The position numbers and the translations under genes were made by a program. The notes under the pieces are model-generated. The model did not search any database. It had not been told where the DNA came from and saw nothing but the letters and a program-made list of their open reading frames with translations. Below, one piece after another: positions 27,876-37,623 of a stretch of DNA of 64,000 nucleotides (positions are counted from its first letter, which is position 1; each line of letters starts with the position of its first letter). Origin of the DNA: Kluyvera georgiana ATCC 51603 (GTDB lineage Bacteria > Pseudomonadota > Gammaproteobacteria > Enterobacterales > Enterobacteriaceae). The stretch covers positions 81,073 to 145,072 of the forward strand of contig NZ_LXEU01000039.1 of NCBI RefSeq assembly GCF_001654985.1, in the 5' to 3' direction.

Positions 27876-28874
27876 ATGATGGAAGGTCAACTAATTTTCT
27901 GCTCGGACTCAATATTACGCTTTCGTTCTGACTACGATGAAACAACAGCTCTTCCGTTGCTATCAATACAGGAAGCCATTTCAGATACCGATCCCTTTTT
28001 TCTTCTCCGGTTCTTTCGTCATACCGTGATGATTGAAGAAGGAACAACGCTGGCGAATATCTTTTTTGCGATTGAGCCGTGGAAGGAATTGCTAACCGCT
28101 TATTTGGATCGGGATGTTGGGGCCTATATTGTCGAAGTAAGAAAACCATCTAAACCTACTACATGGGATCTTGAGTGGATTGGCATTGATCGCCGCAGCT
28201 CTGTTTACCGCGCATATCAGTATCAGGATATGGGAGACGGTGAGGATTTTACAGCCTGGTTCAACCGTGAGCGGATCCCTACTGAAGAATTTGAGATTGA
28301 AAGTAGCTGTGATGCTTCTGGTTTTATCAAAGGTGATAAGGAACGCTGGAGCCTTAGTGAAAATGTCCACGAAATTAAAAACCTGCCAGTGATCCTCTAC
28401 AACAAGCAAACACTGATGACCTTACAGCAGGATGAGTTGCTAAGAGAAAGTGCCTCTGGGGTAAGTAGTACCGATCGTGGTCATTTTGTTTATGGGGATA
28501 CCTCTTTTTCCTTTTATGAAGTAATGGAAGCGATCTTTATTAGTGGTTTGTTTTTCCATACCCCAAGTGCTGCTACAAACTGCTTTGACGGGTTGAAAAA
28601 TAGTCTCGATGGACTGGAAAACGAGGTGACGAAGGAGGCTGAATCTAATCTTGCTGACACCGAAGAAGAGAAACCGCTAAAAGTGGAGGTTGCCGAGGGA
28701 GCCTTTGATTCTCTGATTACCCACATGGAGTCTGAAACCGAAAACTGGCAGCTTATTAAAAAACAATGCCAAAAAGAGGGCTCTTTGCCAGTCAGGATTG
28801 GGGTTATTACACAGGCAAAGCCGCCAGATTTGCGCTTGTGTGGAGAGATTTGCCGGGATAGCAGTGGCGTTTAA
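27876..28874 (+). CDS. Unrecognised protein upstream of Wadjet operon
   Basis: Encodes 332 residues from ATGATG at 27876 (AGGAGC ribosome site). I do not recognise it. It is acidic (DNTEEEK-like run SNLADTEEEKPLKVEVAE near residue 260), has no membrane segments or visible nucleotide motifs, and contains a charged low-complexity linker between an N-terminal domain (1-245) and a short C-terminal part. It is 139 bases upstream of jetA in the same direction, so it may be cotranscribed. It could be an accessory Wadjet factor or an independent cargo gene. Confidence 0.6.
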   Translation: MMEGQLIFCSDSILRFRSDYDETTALPLLSIQEAISDTDPFFLLRFFRHTVMIEEGTTLANIFFAIEPWKELLTAYLDRDVGAYIVEVRKPSKPTTWDLEWIGIDRRSSVYRAYQYQDMGDGEDFTAWFNRERIPTEEFEIESSCDASGFIKGDKERWSLSENVHEIKNLPVILYNKQTLMTLQQDELLRESASGVSSTDRGHFVYGDTSFSFYEVMEAIFISGLFFHTPSAATNCFDGLKNSLDGLENEVTKEAESNLADTEEEKPLKVEVAEGAFDSLITHMESETENWQLIKKQCQKEGSLPVRIGVITQAKPPDLRLCGEICRDSSGV

Positions 28875-29013
28875 GTTGTTATCGATTTCTATAATGTTTT
28901 TGAGGCAGCGGTTGAATTTATGTCACTGTTTCAGCGAGAAAAAAGGATCTCCAGCTATTTATTTGATATAACAGCATGGAGACTGAACGAGAAAAGCCGA
29001 GGTGAGCTTTATC

Positions 29014-30420
29014 ATGGACAATGTCGCACCTACACCGCAGCAGTTTACTAGCCCACTAAGCTGCATACTGTTAAAAATCAGTAAATACCAGCCGAATTTA
29101 CATCTTACTCCTAATGAGTTTAGCTATCTGGCGGCGATGGCTATGTGGGGTATGGAGGAGTCAGGCGTCGAATCAAATAGTGAGCATTACTTTGTTCAAT
29201 CCGGCTACGATGAGACGACATGTCACAGCATTATCCGTTACGTTGATGAAAGAATAAATGAAGACCCTAATACCTCCGATGTTCGGGTTAATAACTTTCT
29301 GAAACGAGCGCTGGAACAGGGATTGTTGTCACTGGCCGGAATGTCTGTCGCCGATGTGGGTGGAACATATCGTCTGACTCAGTTGGCACATGATTTGTTA
29401 AAACCATTCCAACAATCTGATGAATTAGAAGATAAAGAAACATTAAGTCAACGTTATCTGAGAATTGATCAGGAGCTCTCCAGTTTAAATGCTACCAGCG
29501 ACGGAGAAAAAATTACTGACAGTGAATGGCTGGTGAAGGTAGAAATTTTTTTACCGAGTTTGAAAGATCTGCTGACGGGCGTTTTTAAAAATCAGGAATT
29601 CCTTATCTCTAAATTTCATTCAATGCGCTCCGAGATACAAACTGAAATTGGTATTTCTCTGGAAACAGAAATTCAGCAACTCCTGGAAATAATACGCACG
29701 CTGGCTGGTCAGATCAACGATTTGAGAATGTTAGTAATGAACCGTGCCGATGCGGTATTAATGCAACTGGAAATTTTGCAAAATACAGTCGTGCAAAAAG
29801 GTGGATCTCAGCGATTAAAAAATACATTATCCTCTTTGTTTGGTTCATTAGTGGATGTTCGAGAATTCGCTAATCATTCCTTAAGGGATTTATCCGGATT
29901 CTTTAGCAGCGTGCTGGACCGTATACGCATCCGCATCGCGTTGGATCCCAATGCTAATCTGGGGTATTTAATCGATCGTACTATCGAGTTGTTTGGTCGG
30001 TCATCATGGTCGTTAGCATTACCTTCGACGGTTAAGCTGATGCAATTACGTGAATGGGACACACCTCCGCCTCCGGCGGATAACGCGTTATTTCTTGATG
30101 ATAATGATGATGAAGAGCTGGTGCGGGAAATGCCTGCTTTTCAGTTAGAGAGTTTTGCAAGAGAGTTTGTTGAAAAAGCATTAAGTGATAATAAACCGGT
30201 GAGTAACGTTTCTGTCATCAGAAATATTTTAAGAAAATTCCCGTTCAATGAAACAGATCGACTTCGTTTGGCACAGTGTGCAATAAAAGAACTGATGAAG
30301 CAGAGTAACAATATTCAGGATGATATCAGTCCGGAATGGGTTTTGATGGATGAGTCGGCAAATTACGAAATCGAGGAACAATGGATAATTTCGCAGGGTG
30401 GCCTAAATGACAGAGTTTGA
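29014..30420 (+). CDS. jetA: Wadjet protein JetA (kleisin-like, MksF)
   Basis: Encodes 468 residues from the ATG at 29014, chosen for the GAGGTG site 10 bases upstream; a GTG at 29002 is possible. JetA is the kleisin-like subunit that bridges the SMC-like JetC dimer in the Wadjet complex, which cleaves closed circular plasmid DNA. An N-terminal winged-helix-like region (residues 1-120), a central helical segment (EIQQLLEIIRTLAGQINDL near 225) and a C-terminal winged-helix domain fit the family. It overlaps jetB by 14 bases. The call rests mainly on the jetABCD order and JetC/JetD motifs. Confidence 0.82.
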   Translation: MDNVAPTPQQFTSPLSCILLKISKYQPNLHLTPNEFSYLAAMAMWGMEESGVESNSEHYFVQSGYDETTCHSIIRYVDERINEDPNTSDVRVNNFLKRALEQGLLSLAGMSVADVGGTYRLTQLAHDLLKPFQQSDELEDKETLSQRYLRIDQELSSLNATSDGEKITDSEWLVKVEIFLPSLKDLLTGVFKNQEFLISKFHSMRSEIQTEIGISLETEIQQLLEIIRTLAGQINDLRMLVMNRADAVLMQLEILQNTVVQKGGSQRLKNTLSSLFGSLVDVREFANHSLRDLSGFFSSVLDRIRIRIALDPNANLGYLIDRTIELFGRSSWSLALPSTVKLMQLREWDTPPPPADNALFLDDNDDEELVREMPAFQLESFAREFVEKALSDNKPVSNVSVIRNILRKFPFNETDRLRLAQCAIKELMKQSNNIQDDISPEWVLMDESANYEIEEQWIISQGGLNDRV

Positions 30421-31180
30421 ATCCACACAGGGTGAGCAATTTAATACATTTCTGGATGTGATGAAATCACCTCTATTCCCCGTTGCAGATTATAAATTAC
30501 GTAGAGGGATTAATATATTACCTGCGGACTACATGCTGTATTCATTTGTTAACCAGGCGTTTCATCCGCTTTGTGAGTATTACGATTGCTTATCTTTATC
30601 TTTATGCCTTTCAAATGAATCTGTTTATTATTTACTGCCTCAGCGTCGAGGGAAAATCCCCTTAGAGCGATTTAATGAGTTACAGATGGTCACTGGTCTG
30701 ATTATTGTTGCAATGGAACTCGAAAAACAGCTTAGTCAAAAAGAGTGGTTCACAACGAATCAATTACTGGAGCGAATGAGCAATCAATTATCCGAAACCA
30801 GACTGTTGGAATTATTTCGCCGTCGTCCAGGCCAACAGACACAATACGATTTATCTAAAATACAGGATGAAATAAGAAAATCGCTCATAGTATTCGATCG
30901 CTACGCTTTTATTCAACTTTCTAAGGATCGGCAATCCTTCCAGACAACACCCGCTATCTATCGTTTTATTGAACCGCTGCGAGGATTACAGCAAGAGTCA
31001 GAAATACCACAACGCCTGGCTGAGTTGATCCAGGAGGGTTATCTGGTCAATATTGATGAAGCAGCGCGGGATAGTGTAGATGAAGATTTAGCAGAGAGCG
31101 ATCGTTTCTCTGCCGAAGAAGAAATGGATACAACGGGCGATTTATTTGCTTCCGGGACTCATGAAGGGGAACAATTGTGA
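30407..31180 (+). CDS. jetB: Wadjet protein JetB (MksE-like)
   Basis: Encodes 257 residues, starting inside the end of jetA and ending in a GTGA overlap with jetC. JetB is the small KITE-type winged-helix subunit that binds the kleisin in MukBEF-like and MksBEFG complexes. The middle of the protein (EKQLSQKEWFTTNQLLERMS ... LLELFRRRPGQQTQYD) looks like a winged helix. The tail is acidic (AEEEMDTTGD). Call by context and size. Confidence 0.82.
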   Translation: MTEFESTQGEQFNTFLDVMKSPLFPVADYKLRRGINILPADYMLYSFVNQAFHPLCEYYDCLSLSLCLSNESVYYLLPQRRGKIPLERFNELQMVTGLIIVAMELEKQLSQKEWFTTNQLLERMSNQLSETRLLELFRRRPGQQTQYDLSKIQDEIRKSLIVFDRYAFIQLSKDRQSFQTTPAIYRFIEPLRGLQQESEIPQRLAELIQEGYLVNIDEAARDSVDEDLAESDRFSAEEEMDTTGDLFASGTHEGEQL

Positions 31181-34100
31181 ACCACTACCCTCTGATACGT
31201 AGCCTTAGTATTGTCAACATTAATGGCATTATGGCCCGAACGTTAAATCTGGTGAATCCTCACGCATTGCGTACATCGCGGCAGTATGGTGGTACCGTGT
31301 CATTGTTGGGCAATAATGGGGCGGGAAAAACGTCTTTATTGGGCGCGTTTATGTTCAGCCAGATCCCTGATATTCGCTACATTAGCTTAGGGACTAAGGA
31401 TGATTTCAAAGTTTCAACATCAATAAAAGACAGCGAAATGTTTCCACGCCTGGGGCAGCCCAGTATTGTTGCTCTGGAGATTGAGGCCCGGGGGACTGGC
31501 CACAGGCATCTGTACGTTGTCAGGGCTGAAAAAAAGACAGGAACAACATTAGATACTCAGCTATTTTGTTTGAAGCTTCCCGATAGTGTTAACCCACTGG
31601 ATTGTTTACTTGATCGTAAAGGACAAGTGGCTCACCCAGTAACGACAGACCAGTTACGTGATAAAGCCGCACTATTAGGATGTGCTATTCAGACATTTAA
31701 AGACCCAAATGCCTACATGCTGGCACTGTTTCAGGATGGCATTTTACCCCGGGCCTGTCAGTCACCCGATGATAAATACCGTTTGGCCCAGATCCTTCAT
31801 TCGGCAATGGCAGGGCGTCTGGATAAATCGATAGAAAAACACCTCAGCGCTTATTTAATGGCCCATACTCGCGGGAATATACATTCCGTAGTGAATATGG
31901 TGCATGAGTCCATGATTAAAGTCAGGCTTACGCAGCAAGACCTGCAAAATTATCAAAAAGATTATCAATTTTTTAATTCATTACTTACGTTGAGCTTATC
32001 ATTTTCAGCCAATTCGTGGTCAGTTATTGAGAAAATACTTGCGGTAAATGATGAAGAGCGCACGACTATTCAGAGAGAAAAATATCGGATTGAACGTGAG
32101 CTGGAAAAAATTGAGGAAACCCTGAGTTCACTAAGGCGCAAGGAAGACGCCATAAAATCGGAACAGTCAATAACGCAACAACAGATAAGCGATATTGAAC
32201 CCAGACTGTCATGCGCTAATGGCGGTAGGATTTACTTTAATCAAGAGCAAAAAGCAATTGGTGAACTGAATAAACTTGAACCGCAGTTGGAGAGTGCGGA
32301 AGAAGCAAGCAAACTTCAGCAAGGCATTGTTGATGAGCTGGAAAGAAAAAAAAGTGAGAATGAAGAGAGCCAGCTACGCACAGCCAAACAGTTATCTAAT
32401 GTCGTTACGCGTTATGACATTGCTCAGAAAATGGCATCGCAATATAACCACGCAAAACAGCTCTATGATGAGATTAACCAATGGAATATGGCTTTTACGC
32501 TGTCTGGATTAACCACATTCATTGAACAGTTAGCGAATCAGGAAAAAGAGGCGGGGAATGCATTCAGTCATGCAACGCGTCAATTACGCTCTCATCAGGA
32601 CATCCTGAATGCCTATACTTTCGCCGTAAACAGCGCGCGAAAATTGGGGGATGATATCTCTCCACCAGACGCTCAGCGCTGGTTTAGGGAAAAATGTGCT
32701 CAACTGGAAAAATGGCGTATCGAAGACGCTCAACTGGGTGGGCGACAACAGCATCATAAAACGTTACTGAGCGATCATCAAAAACAGCGACGTCTTCAGC
32801 AACGGCTTCGTGATGCAGGCATGCTATCGTTGCCATTGAACGATGAGGACTTTGCGCAGCAACTGACGATGCAACAAGAGCAAGAATTGCACTTAAATGA
32901 AGAAAAGGAACAATTAGCGCAACGTCAGACTGAAGTTCAGGAACAAATTAATCAGCTTGATATCGATATTGCACGCTATGAGCAACAAAGTCAGCAGTGG
33001 CACCAATATCAGCCATCGGTTGGCTATTTACGCACTATTTTCCCTGATGATGATTTAACACCGCAATGCTGCGAGCAACTTATTCTTGACCATGCGTTAC
33101 ACATTAAATCACTTCGGCAGGTGGTCATTGGCTACGAAACGGAAATCAAACAGTGTCAGGTGCGTCGTGACAAGCTGAGTGGAAGAGAAGCCGGAAGTCT
33201 TGAGTATTTACGGACTCTTGCCGCTGATGTATCGGGAATATCGGTTGCTGAACTGTACGCAGATATCGAAGTACATGACGCCGGATATTTTGAGGCGGCA
33301 TTAGGGCCGTTAATGTTCGCCATACTTGTCAATGGTGATGTCGATGATGCTGTCAGACAATTGCTTACACAATACGATGAGCAATGGCCGCTTCCCGATG
33401 TTTTGTTGATCAGTGTAACCCAGCCTATAGACGTTTTGCGCAACGAGCCGTTCGAGTCGGAGTTACTTTTTAAAGATATCACCAACGAATATAACACGGT
33501 GGAGAGTCTCCTCCCGCCCTGGTGTGTTATCGATGAACCGCGATACCGGCGCATCAGCCAGATACGTTCAGAGCCCGTATTAGGTGATAAAGCCCGCGAG
33601 GCGCTTATCCTTCAATTGGACCAACAGATCCAACTGGCAGAAGAAAAGAGCGAGACGCTGGAACGTGAGATTGAAGACGTTGAACGCCACAACGAACATC
33701 TTAAGGCCATTAGCGCGGCCCCGTCATTTATCTGGGATAACGAACCGCCGCTGGAGGATACTCGCCGACAGCGAAATCATCGTCATACCGCTCTGATTGA
33801 TATTAAAGAAAAACACAGAATCGTGTCCAGCCAGTGGAAAAAAAGCCGGAGTCTCTTGCTGGCGCTACAGGAATGCGAGCCAGACAGTAAAATCCTGTTT
33901 CGGGATTTTACTCATGAACTGGCCGAGGTTGCTGATCAGATAAAACGGGCTGAAGCTGCCGGACGTGATATTAAACGCTATCAGCCGTTAATTAATCAGA
34001 TAGAAAAAGAGTATCCATTACTACGGGAAGAATACCCGGAGAATATAGCGCAAGTACGCCAGCAAGCTGAGCAGAACGAGAAAACCTGGCAAACCTCTGC

Positions 34101-35760
34101 AATGCAAGTTCGGTTAGTGAAAGAGTTAGACAGTGTGCGTGCTCACCTTAACCCGGAATATGCTAATGCTCAGAAAATACTGGAAGATGAAGCACAAGCG
34201 CAAATCCTCTTATCTGGCGAGCAAAAACGGCTGGAACAGGATGGCAAACGGATCAAACAAGAACTCACAACTGCAAAAAATGAGTTAGCTGAAAAAGATA
34301 AGTTTTATTCAGATCTGAGATCCGCGATTACTCGCCACCGCCAGAATCGTGATGATGCTAAAAATGATCTGGATAATTTGCCATTTCCCTACACATTCGG
34401 CCTGGAAACTAAACTTGCCTCACAACTCGCGCATTTACGGGGCCAACTTAAAAAACTGAATAATAATTTAGGAGAGTGCAATACAAAAACAGCAGAGGTA
34501 CATGAGCAACGCTCAAGAGAAGAATTAAATCTGAAAAATCAAAATGATAAACTCACTGTCCTGACGGAAAAAATTGAACAGACAATTCAGCAGCGCAACG
34601 GAATTATAAGCGCATTAAAAACCGATGGCTCTTATGGTGAGCTGGAACCTGCAATGCGCGAGAGGCTGGTCAATGGAAAAGCACTATCACCAGGAACGCC
34701 ATTGCTGGTCGATCAATCCTTGCTGGCTCAACTGACCCTGCTAACTGTTGAATATTCAATTTCTTCAGCCGACCCCTTTATGCAGCAATTAGCGTCCTGC
34801 GGTCAGGACACATCTGACATCGCTGAAGTCTGTGCCACGCTTTATAGCCACGCCGTGGCGCTGTTTCGCCGACGTGCTCGTCAGGATATCCAGCGCACCA
34901 CACAACCCCGGGAAATGCTGCTGGCGTTGTCTCAGGCGGCGAAAGATGCACAGATGATGCTGGCTGAAACCGAAGCCGCGTTCCAGATGCGCCGGGATGA
35001 ACTGGCCGATGCGCTATCGCGCCGGATTAACGATGAAAAAAGGGCGATAAGCCGGTTAAGTGCTGAACTTACCGGAATTGGCTTTGGGCAGGTTGCCAGC
35101 GTGCGTCTGGAAGCCAGAACGGTTAAACATTTTCAGGATACTCTGAACGCCCTGAAATCAGGCGGTTATGGCATGGACGATCTCTTTTCCACGGCAGGAA
35201 CCGTTACCGAAGCGCTGGCAGGTCTGTATAAAAAAATCAATCAACATGAAATTGATGGTTCGCATTTGCTGGATCACCGTAACTACCTGGACGTGAAAAC
35301 GCTAATACAGCGTCGCGGTGCAGAGCAGTTTGAGCCACTGAACGCTTCCAGCCTGTCAACCGGGGAACGAATCGGCTCCGGGCTGGCAGTGCTGATTGCC
35401 GTACTCAGGCACTGGGGACGCAGCTCTCATGGCAATAAAGAGCCTTTCACTTTACCACTGGTGATGGATGAGGTTTCCCGTCTGGATGCCGCCTCTCAGG
35501 CGACTGTCCACGAACTGGCGATACGAACCGGCTGCCAGATGTTGGTTGCGGCCCCGGAAACGTTAGGGAAAATTACCGGAACCGGCTACCAGTTAGTGCG
35601 CATAGTCAGAACTGAGAACACGGGAGTCAACGGACAAAGTGTTACGCGCCATCAGGTGAAAATTACCGGCGTCCGCGACGCCCAACAGCTGCCATTTGAC
35701 GTTGATAGCTATCTGGCTACAGCAGAGAATGCTGAAAGTGACGAGGTGAAACCAATTTAA
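31177..35760 (+). CDS. jetC: Wadjet SMC-like ATPase JetC (MukB/MksB-type)
   Basis: Encodes 1527 residues from a GTG. The Walker A motif GNNGAGKT is at residues 45-52, the ABC signature LSTGERIGSG near 1392 and Walker B LPLVMDEVSRLD near 1427, so both halves of an SMC-type head are present. Between them are two long coiled-coil arms (about 290-660 and 800-1200) around a hinge-like globular segment at about 671-755 (AALGPLMFAILVNGDVDDAV). JetC loops DNA using ATP and lets JetD cut circular plasmids. It is long for the Wadjet family and MukB-like in size. Confidence 0.93.
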   Translation: MNHYPLIRSLSIVNINGIMARTLNLVNPHALRTSRQYGGTVSLLGNNGAGKTSLLGAFMFSQIPDIRYISLGTKDDFKVSTSIKDSEMFPRLGQPSIVALEIEARGTGHRHLYVVRAEKKTGTTLDTQLFCLKLPDSVNPLDCLLDRKGQVAHPVTTDQLRDKAALLGCAIQTFKDPNAYMLALFQDGILPRACQSPDDKYRLAQILHSAMAGRLDKSIEKHLSAYLMAHTRGNIHSVVNMVHESMIKVRLTQQDLQNYQKDYQFFNSLLTLSLSFSANSWSVIEKILAVNDEERTTIQREKYRIERELEKIEETLSSLRRKEDAIKSEQSITQQQISDIEPRLSCANGGRIYFNQEQKAIGELNKLEPQLESAEEASKLQQGIVDELERKKSENEESQLRTAKQLSNVVTRYDIAQKMASQYNHAKQLYDEINQWNMAFTLSGLTTFIEQLANQEKEAGNAFSHATRQLRSHQDILNAYTFAVNSARKLGDDISPPDAQRWFREKCAQLEKWRIEDAQLGGRQQHHKTLLSDHQKQRRLQQRLRDAGMLSLPLNDEDFAQQLTMQQEQELHLNEEKEQLAQRQTEVQEQINQLDIDIARYEQQSQQWHQYQPSVGYLRTIFPDDDLTPQCCEQLILDHALHIKSLRQVVIGYETEIKQCQVRRDKLSGREAGSLEYLRTLAADVSGISVAELYADIEVHDAGYFEAALGPLMFAILVNGDVDDAVRQLLTQYDEQWPLPDVLLISVTQPIDVLRNEPFESELLFKDITNEYNTVESLLPPWCVIDEPRYRRISQIRSEPVLGDKAREALILQLDQQIQLAEEKSETLEREIEDVERHNEHLKAISAAPSFIWDNEPPLEDTRRQRNHRHTALIDIKEKHRIVSSQWKKSRSLLLALQECEPDSKILFRDFTHELAEVADQIKRAEAAGRDIKRYQPLINQIEKEYPLLREEYPENIAQVRQQAEQNEKTWQTSAMQVRLVKELDSVRAHLNPEYANAQKILEDEAQAQILLSGEQKRLEQDGKRIKQELTTAKNELAEKDKFYSDLRSAITRHRQNRDDAKNDLDNLPFPYTFGLETKLASQLAHLRGQLKKLNNNLGECNTKTAEVHEQRSREELNLKNQNDKLTVLTEKIEQTIQQRNGIISALKTDGSYGELEPAMRERLVNGKALSPGTPLLVDQSLLAQLTLLTVEYSISSADPFMQQLASCGQDTSDIAEVCATLYSHAVALFRRRARQDIQRTTQPREMLLALSQAAKDAQMMLAETEAAFQMRRDELADALSRRINDEKRAISRLSAELTGIGFGQVASVRLEARTVKHFQDTLNALKSGGYGMDDLFSTAGTVTEALAGLYKKINQHEIDGSHLLDHRNYLDVKTLIQRRGAEQFEPLNASSLSTGERIGSGLAVLIAVLRHWGRSSHGNKEPFTLPLVMDEVSRLDAASQATVHELAIRTGCQMLVAAPETLGKITGTGYQLVRIVRTENTGVNGQSVTRHQVKITGVRDAQQLPFDVDSYLATAENAESDEVKPI

Positions 35761-36734
35761 TGCATCAGGAACTGTTTCAGTTAGGTTTCCCGGTCAGTGA
35801 ACTTGGCGATATTCTTCAGCAACTGAAAGAACGGCAAATGATGTCCGAGAATGCTAAGGAAAAGTCGCTACGAAATTATCTGGCTGAACTGGGTATTATT
35901 ATCCCTTACACGCGTAATCGCTGGCGGCTGGTGGAAAGTGAACGCCTGGACATTCTGATCGCGCAGGTGCAGCAACAGATACAACAACAGATCATTGGCA
36001 GAAAAGAGCATCGTCCGGCTATCCCTCGCCGCATGCAGAGGATCCATCATAAATCAGCGTCAGCGTGGCGAGGTAACAGTAAAGCAGGTCTGAGCCAACC
36101 CTTAGTCAAAGGGCAGACCGTTACCTATGATGATGTCTTACGACTTCGTAGCCAGAGGACGGAGCTGCGGCTGACGTTTACCAGCAATAACAGGGAAAAC
36201 GTTTTGTTTGCAGATGATGAGAGTCGATGGCGTTCGGAGTGCTGTTTGCCAGAACGAATGCTACTTGATTTACTCTCTGTGGACATGACATCGGCGCAAC
36301 TGATCATGACCGTCGAAAATTTAGGTGCTTATGTTGATATGCCGCTTGTTGATGGTTTGATACTGATCTTTGCCCCTGGTCTGAACTATCTCCCCGCCTG
36401 CCGGTGGATTTCTCAGTATGGGCAGGATATACCTTGGGTACATTTTCCCGATCTTGATCCAAATGGTCTGACGATTGCCCGACAACTATCCCACTCATTG
36501 ACCCGCCCCTGCCGGATCTGGTTACCGGGCTTTTGGCCGTCGGCACACCAGGTTAATGATATGATTGGGGCCGGAAAACATGCCTGGGATACCGCGCCGG
36601 ATTGCCCCCAACTTACGCAATTAAGGCAGGAACAGCGCTGGATTGAACAGGAGGTGCTGGTTGTGGACTATCGTTGTATTGCAGCGATACAGAGGTTGAT
36701 GGGTAATCCGATGGAAGAAACGGTAACAATATAA
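35760..36734 (+). CDS. jetD: Wadjet nuclease JetD (Toprim)
   Basis: Encodes 324 residues, start overlapping the jetC stop. JetD is the topoisomerase VI-like nuclease of Wadjet that cleaves circular DNA after loop extrusion. The C-terminal Toprim domain shows the catalytic glutamate in VENLGAYVDMP (near residue 187) and the metal-binding DLDPNG at residues about 231-236 (HFPDLDPNGLTIARQL). The N-terminal 120 residues are winged-helix-like and basic. It completes an unbroken jetABCD operon with all key residues seen. Confidence 0.9.
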   Translation: MHQELFQLGFPVSELGDILQQLKERQMMSENAKEKSLRNYLAELGIIIPYTRNRWRLVESERLDILIAQVQQQIQQQIIGRKEHRPAIPRRMQRIHHKSASAWRGNSKAGLSQPLVKGQTVTYDDVLRLRSQRTELRLTFTSNNRENVLFADDESRWRSECCLPERMLLDLLSVDMTSAQLIMTVENLGAYVDMPLVDGLILIFAPGLNYLPACRWISQYGQDIPWVHFPDLDPNGLTIARQLSHSLTRPCRIWLPGFWPSAHQVNDMIGAGKHAWDTAPDCPQLTQLRQEQRWIEQEVLVVDYRCIAAIQRLMGNPMEETVTI

Positions 36735-36846
36735 GTTACGAGGCGATTTAGCTGAACGGCGCTTTCCTATATCCTAAGAAAAATGCTTTAATTGTTAAGC
36801 TTATTTATTGATAATTTTATGAAAATCATCAAGTACAGGGTGTATT

Positions 36847-37623
36847 ATGGCTCGACCACTAAGAAAATTAACCAGAGAAGGTGTGGTTTATGCTCGGCGA
36901 GAAATCGTTGAGGCCGAGATCAATGAACTTGAAAAGCTCAGTGATGATGATGTTGCAAGCAGAGGCGTTGTTTGGCCTAAAAACACCCCCGGTTTTATCT
37001 CGAGTGAAGCTTTACTTTATTTTGTACGAAACTCGGGTAACCCTTCGCTCCGTGAAACGTTGCTTAAAGCTTTGCTGGAAAGAATTCATCGGAACCTCCC
37101 TAAGCCCAATAGCCTGGATGGAAAAACAGCATCGATGAGCAGTATGGCGATCCGAGACAAAGTCCGTGATGATTTCATAGACCTGCTATTGATAGATCAA
37201 GCTGATTACGATGATCGACTTGACTATTTTGAAGTCAATTTTAATGGCGCGTTGGCTAGGGATCGAGTTGATGCGAAAAGACAAGTTCAGTCTAAAGAAA
37301 ACCGAACTCAAGAGCTTGGTTGTGAAGACGAAGAGATCTCGCCAGAGGTTGAAAGAGCGATAGAATCCTACGATCCCTTCGAACCATATGAACTTGACAA
37401 AGAAAATTACCGACGAAGGTTGGATGCCGCGATTAATGCTCTACCACCACTTCAACAGCGCATCGTTGAGATGTGGCGTCAAGAAATACCCATTATCTCA
37501 AAAGATCCAAATGAAATGACAATCAGTAAGGCATTAAAGAAGTCGGACAAAACCATTCGTACTCACCGCGATTATGCATTTGCAACATTGCGTAAACGCC
37601 TTGAAGAAAAGGAGAAGGTATGA
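36847..37623 (+). CDS. Sigma-factor-like protein, first gene of the ubiquitin-like operon
   Basis: Encodes 258 residues. The C-terminal region (residues about 195-255) reads like sigma region 4: RRLDAAINALPPLQQRIVEM followed by a helix-turn-helix TISKALKKSDKTIRTHRDY and ending TLRKRL. Upstream, DYFEVNFNGALARDRVDAKR resembles the end of sigma region 2. It could be a divergent sigma factor or a DNA-binding relative that controls this operon. It is separated from jetD by 112 AT-rich bases and overlaps the next gene by 4, so it leads a new operon. The role in conjugation is inference. Confidence 0.7.
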   Translation: MARPLRKLTREGVVYARREIVEAEINELEKLSDDDVASRGVVWPKNTPGFISSEALLYFVRNSGNPSLRETLLKALLERIHRNLPKPNSLDGKTASMSSMAIRDKVRDDFIDLLLIDQADYDDRLDYFEVNFNGALARDRVDAKRQVQSKENRTQELGCEDEEISPEVERAIESYDPFEPYELDKENYRRRLDAAINALPPLQQRIVEMWRQEIPIISKDPNEMTISKALKKSDKTIRTHRDYAFATLRKRLEEKEKV

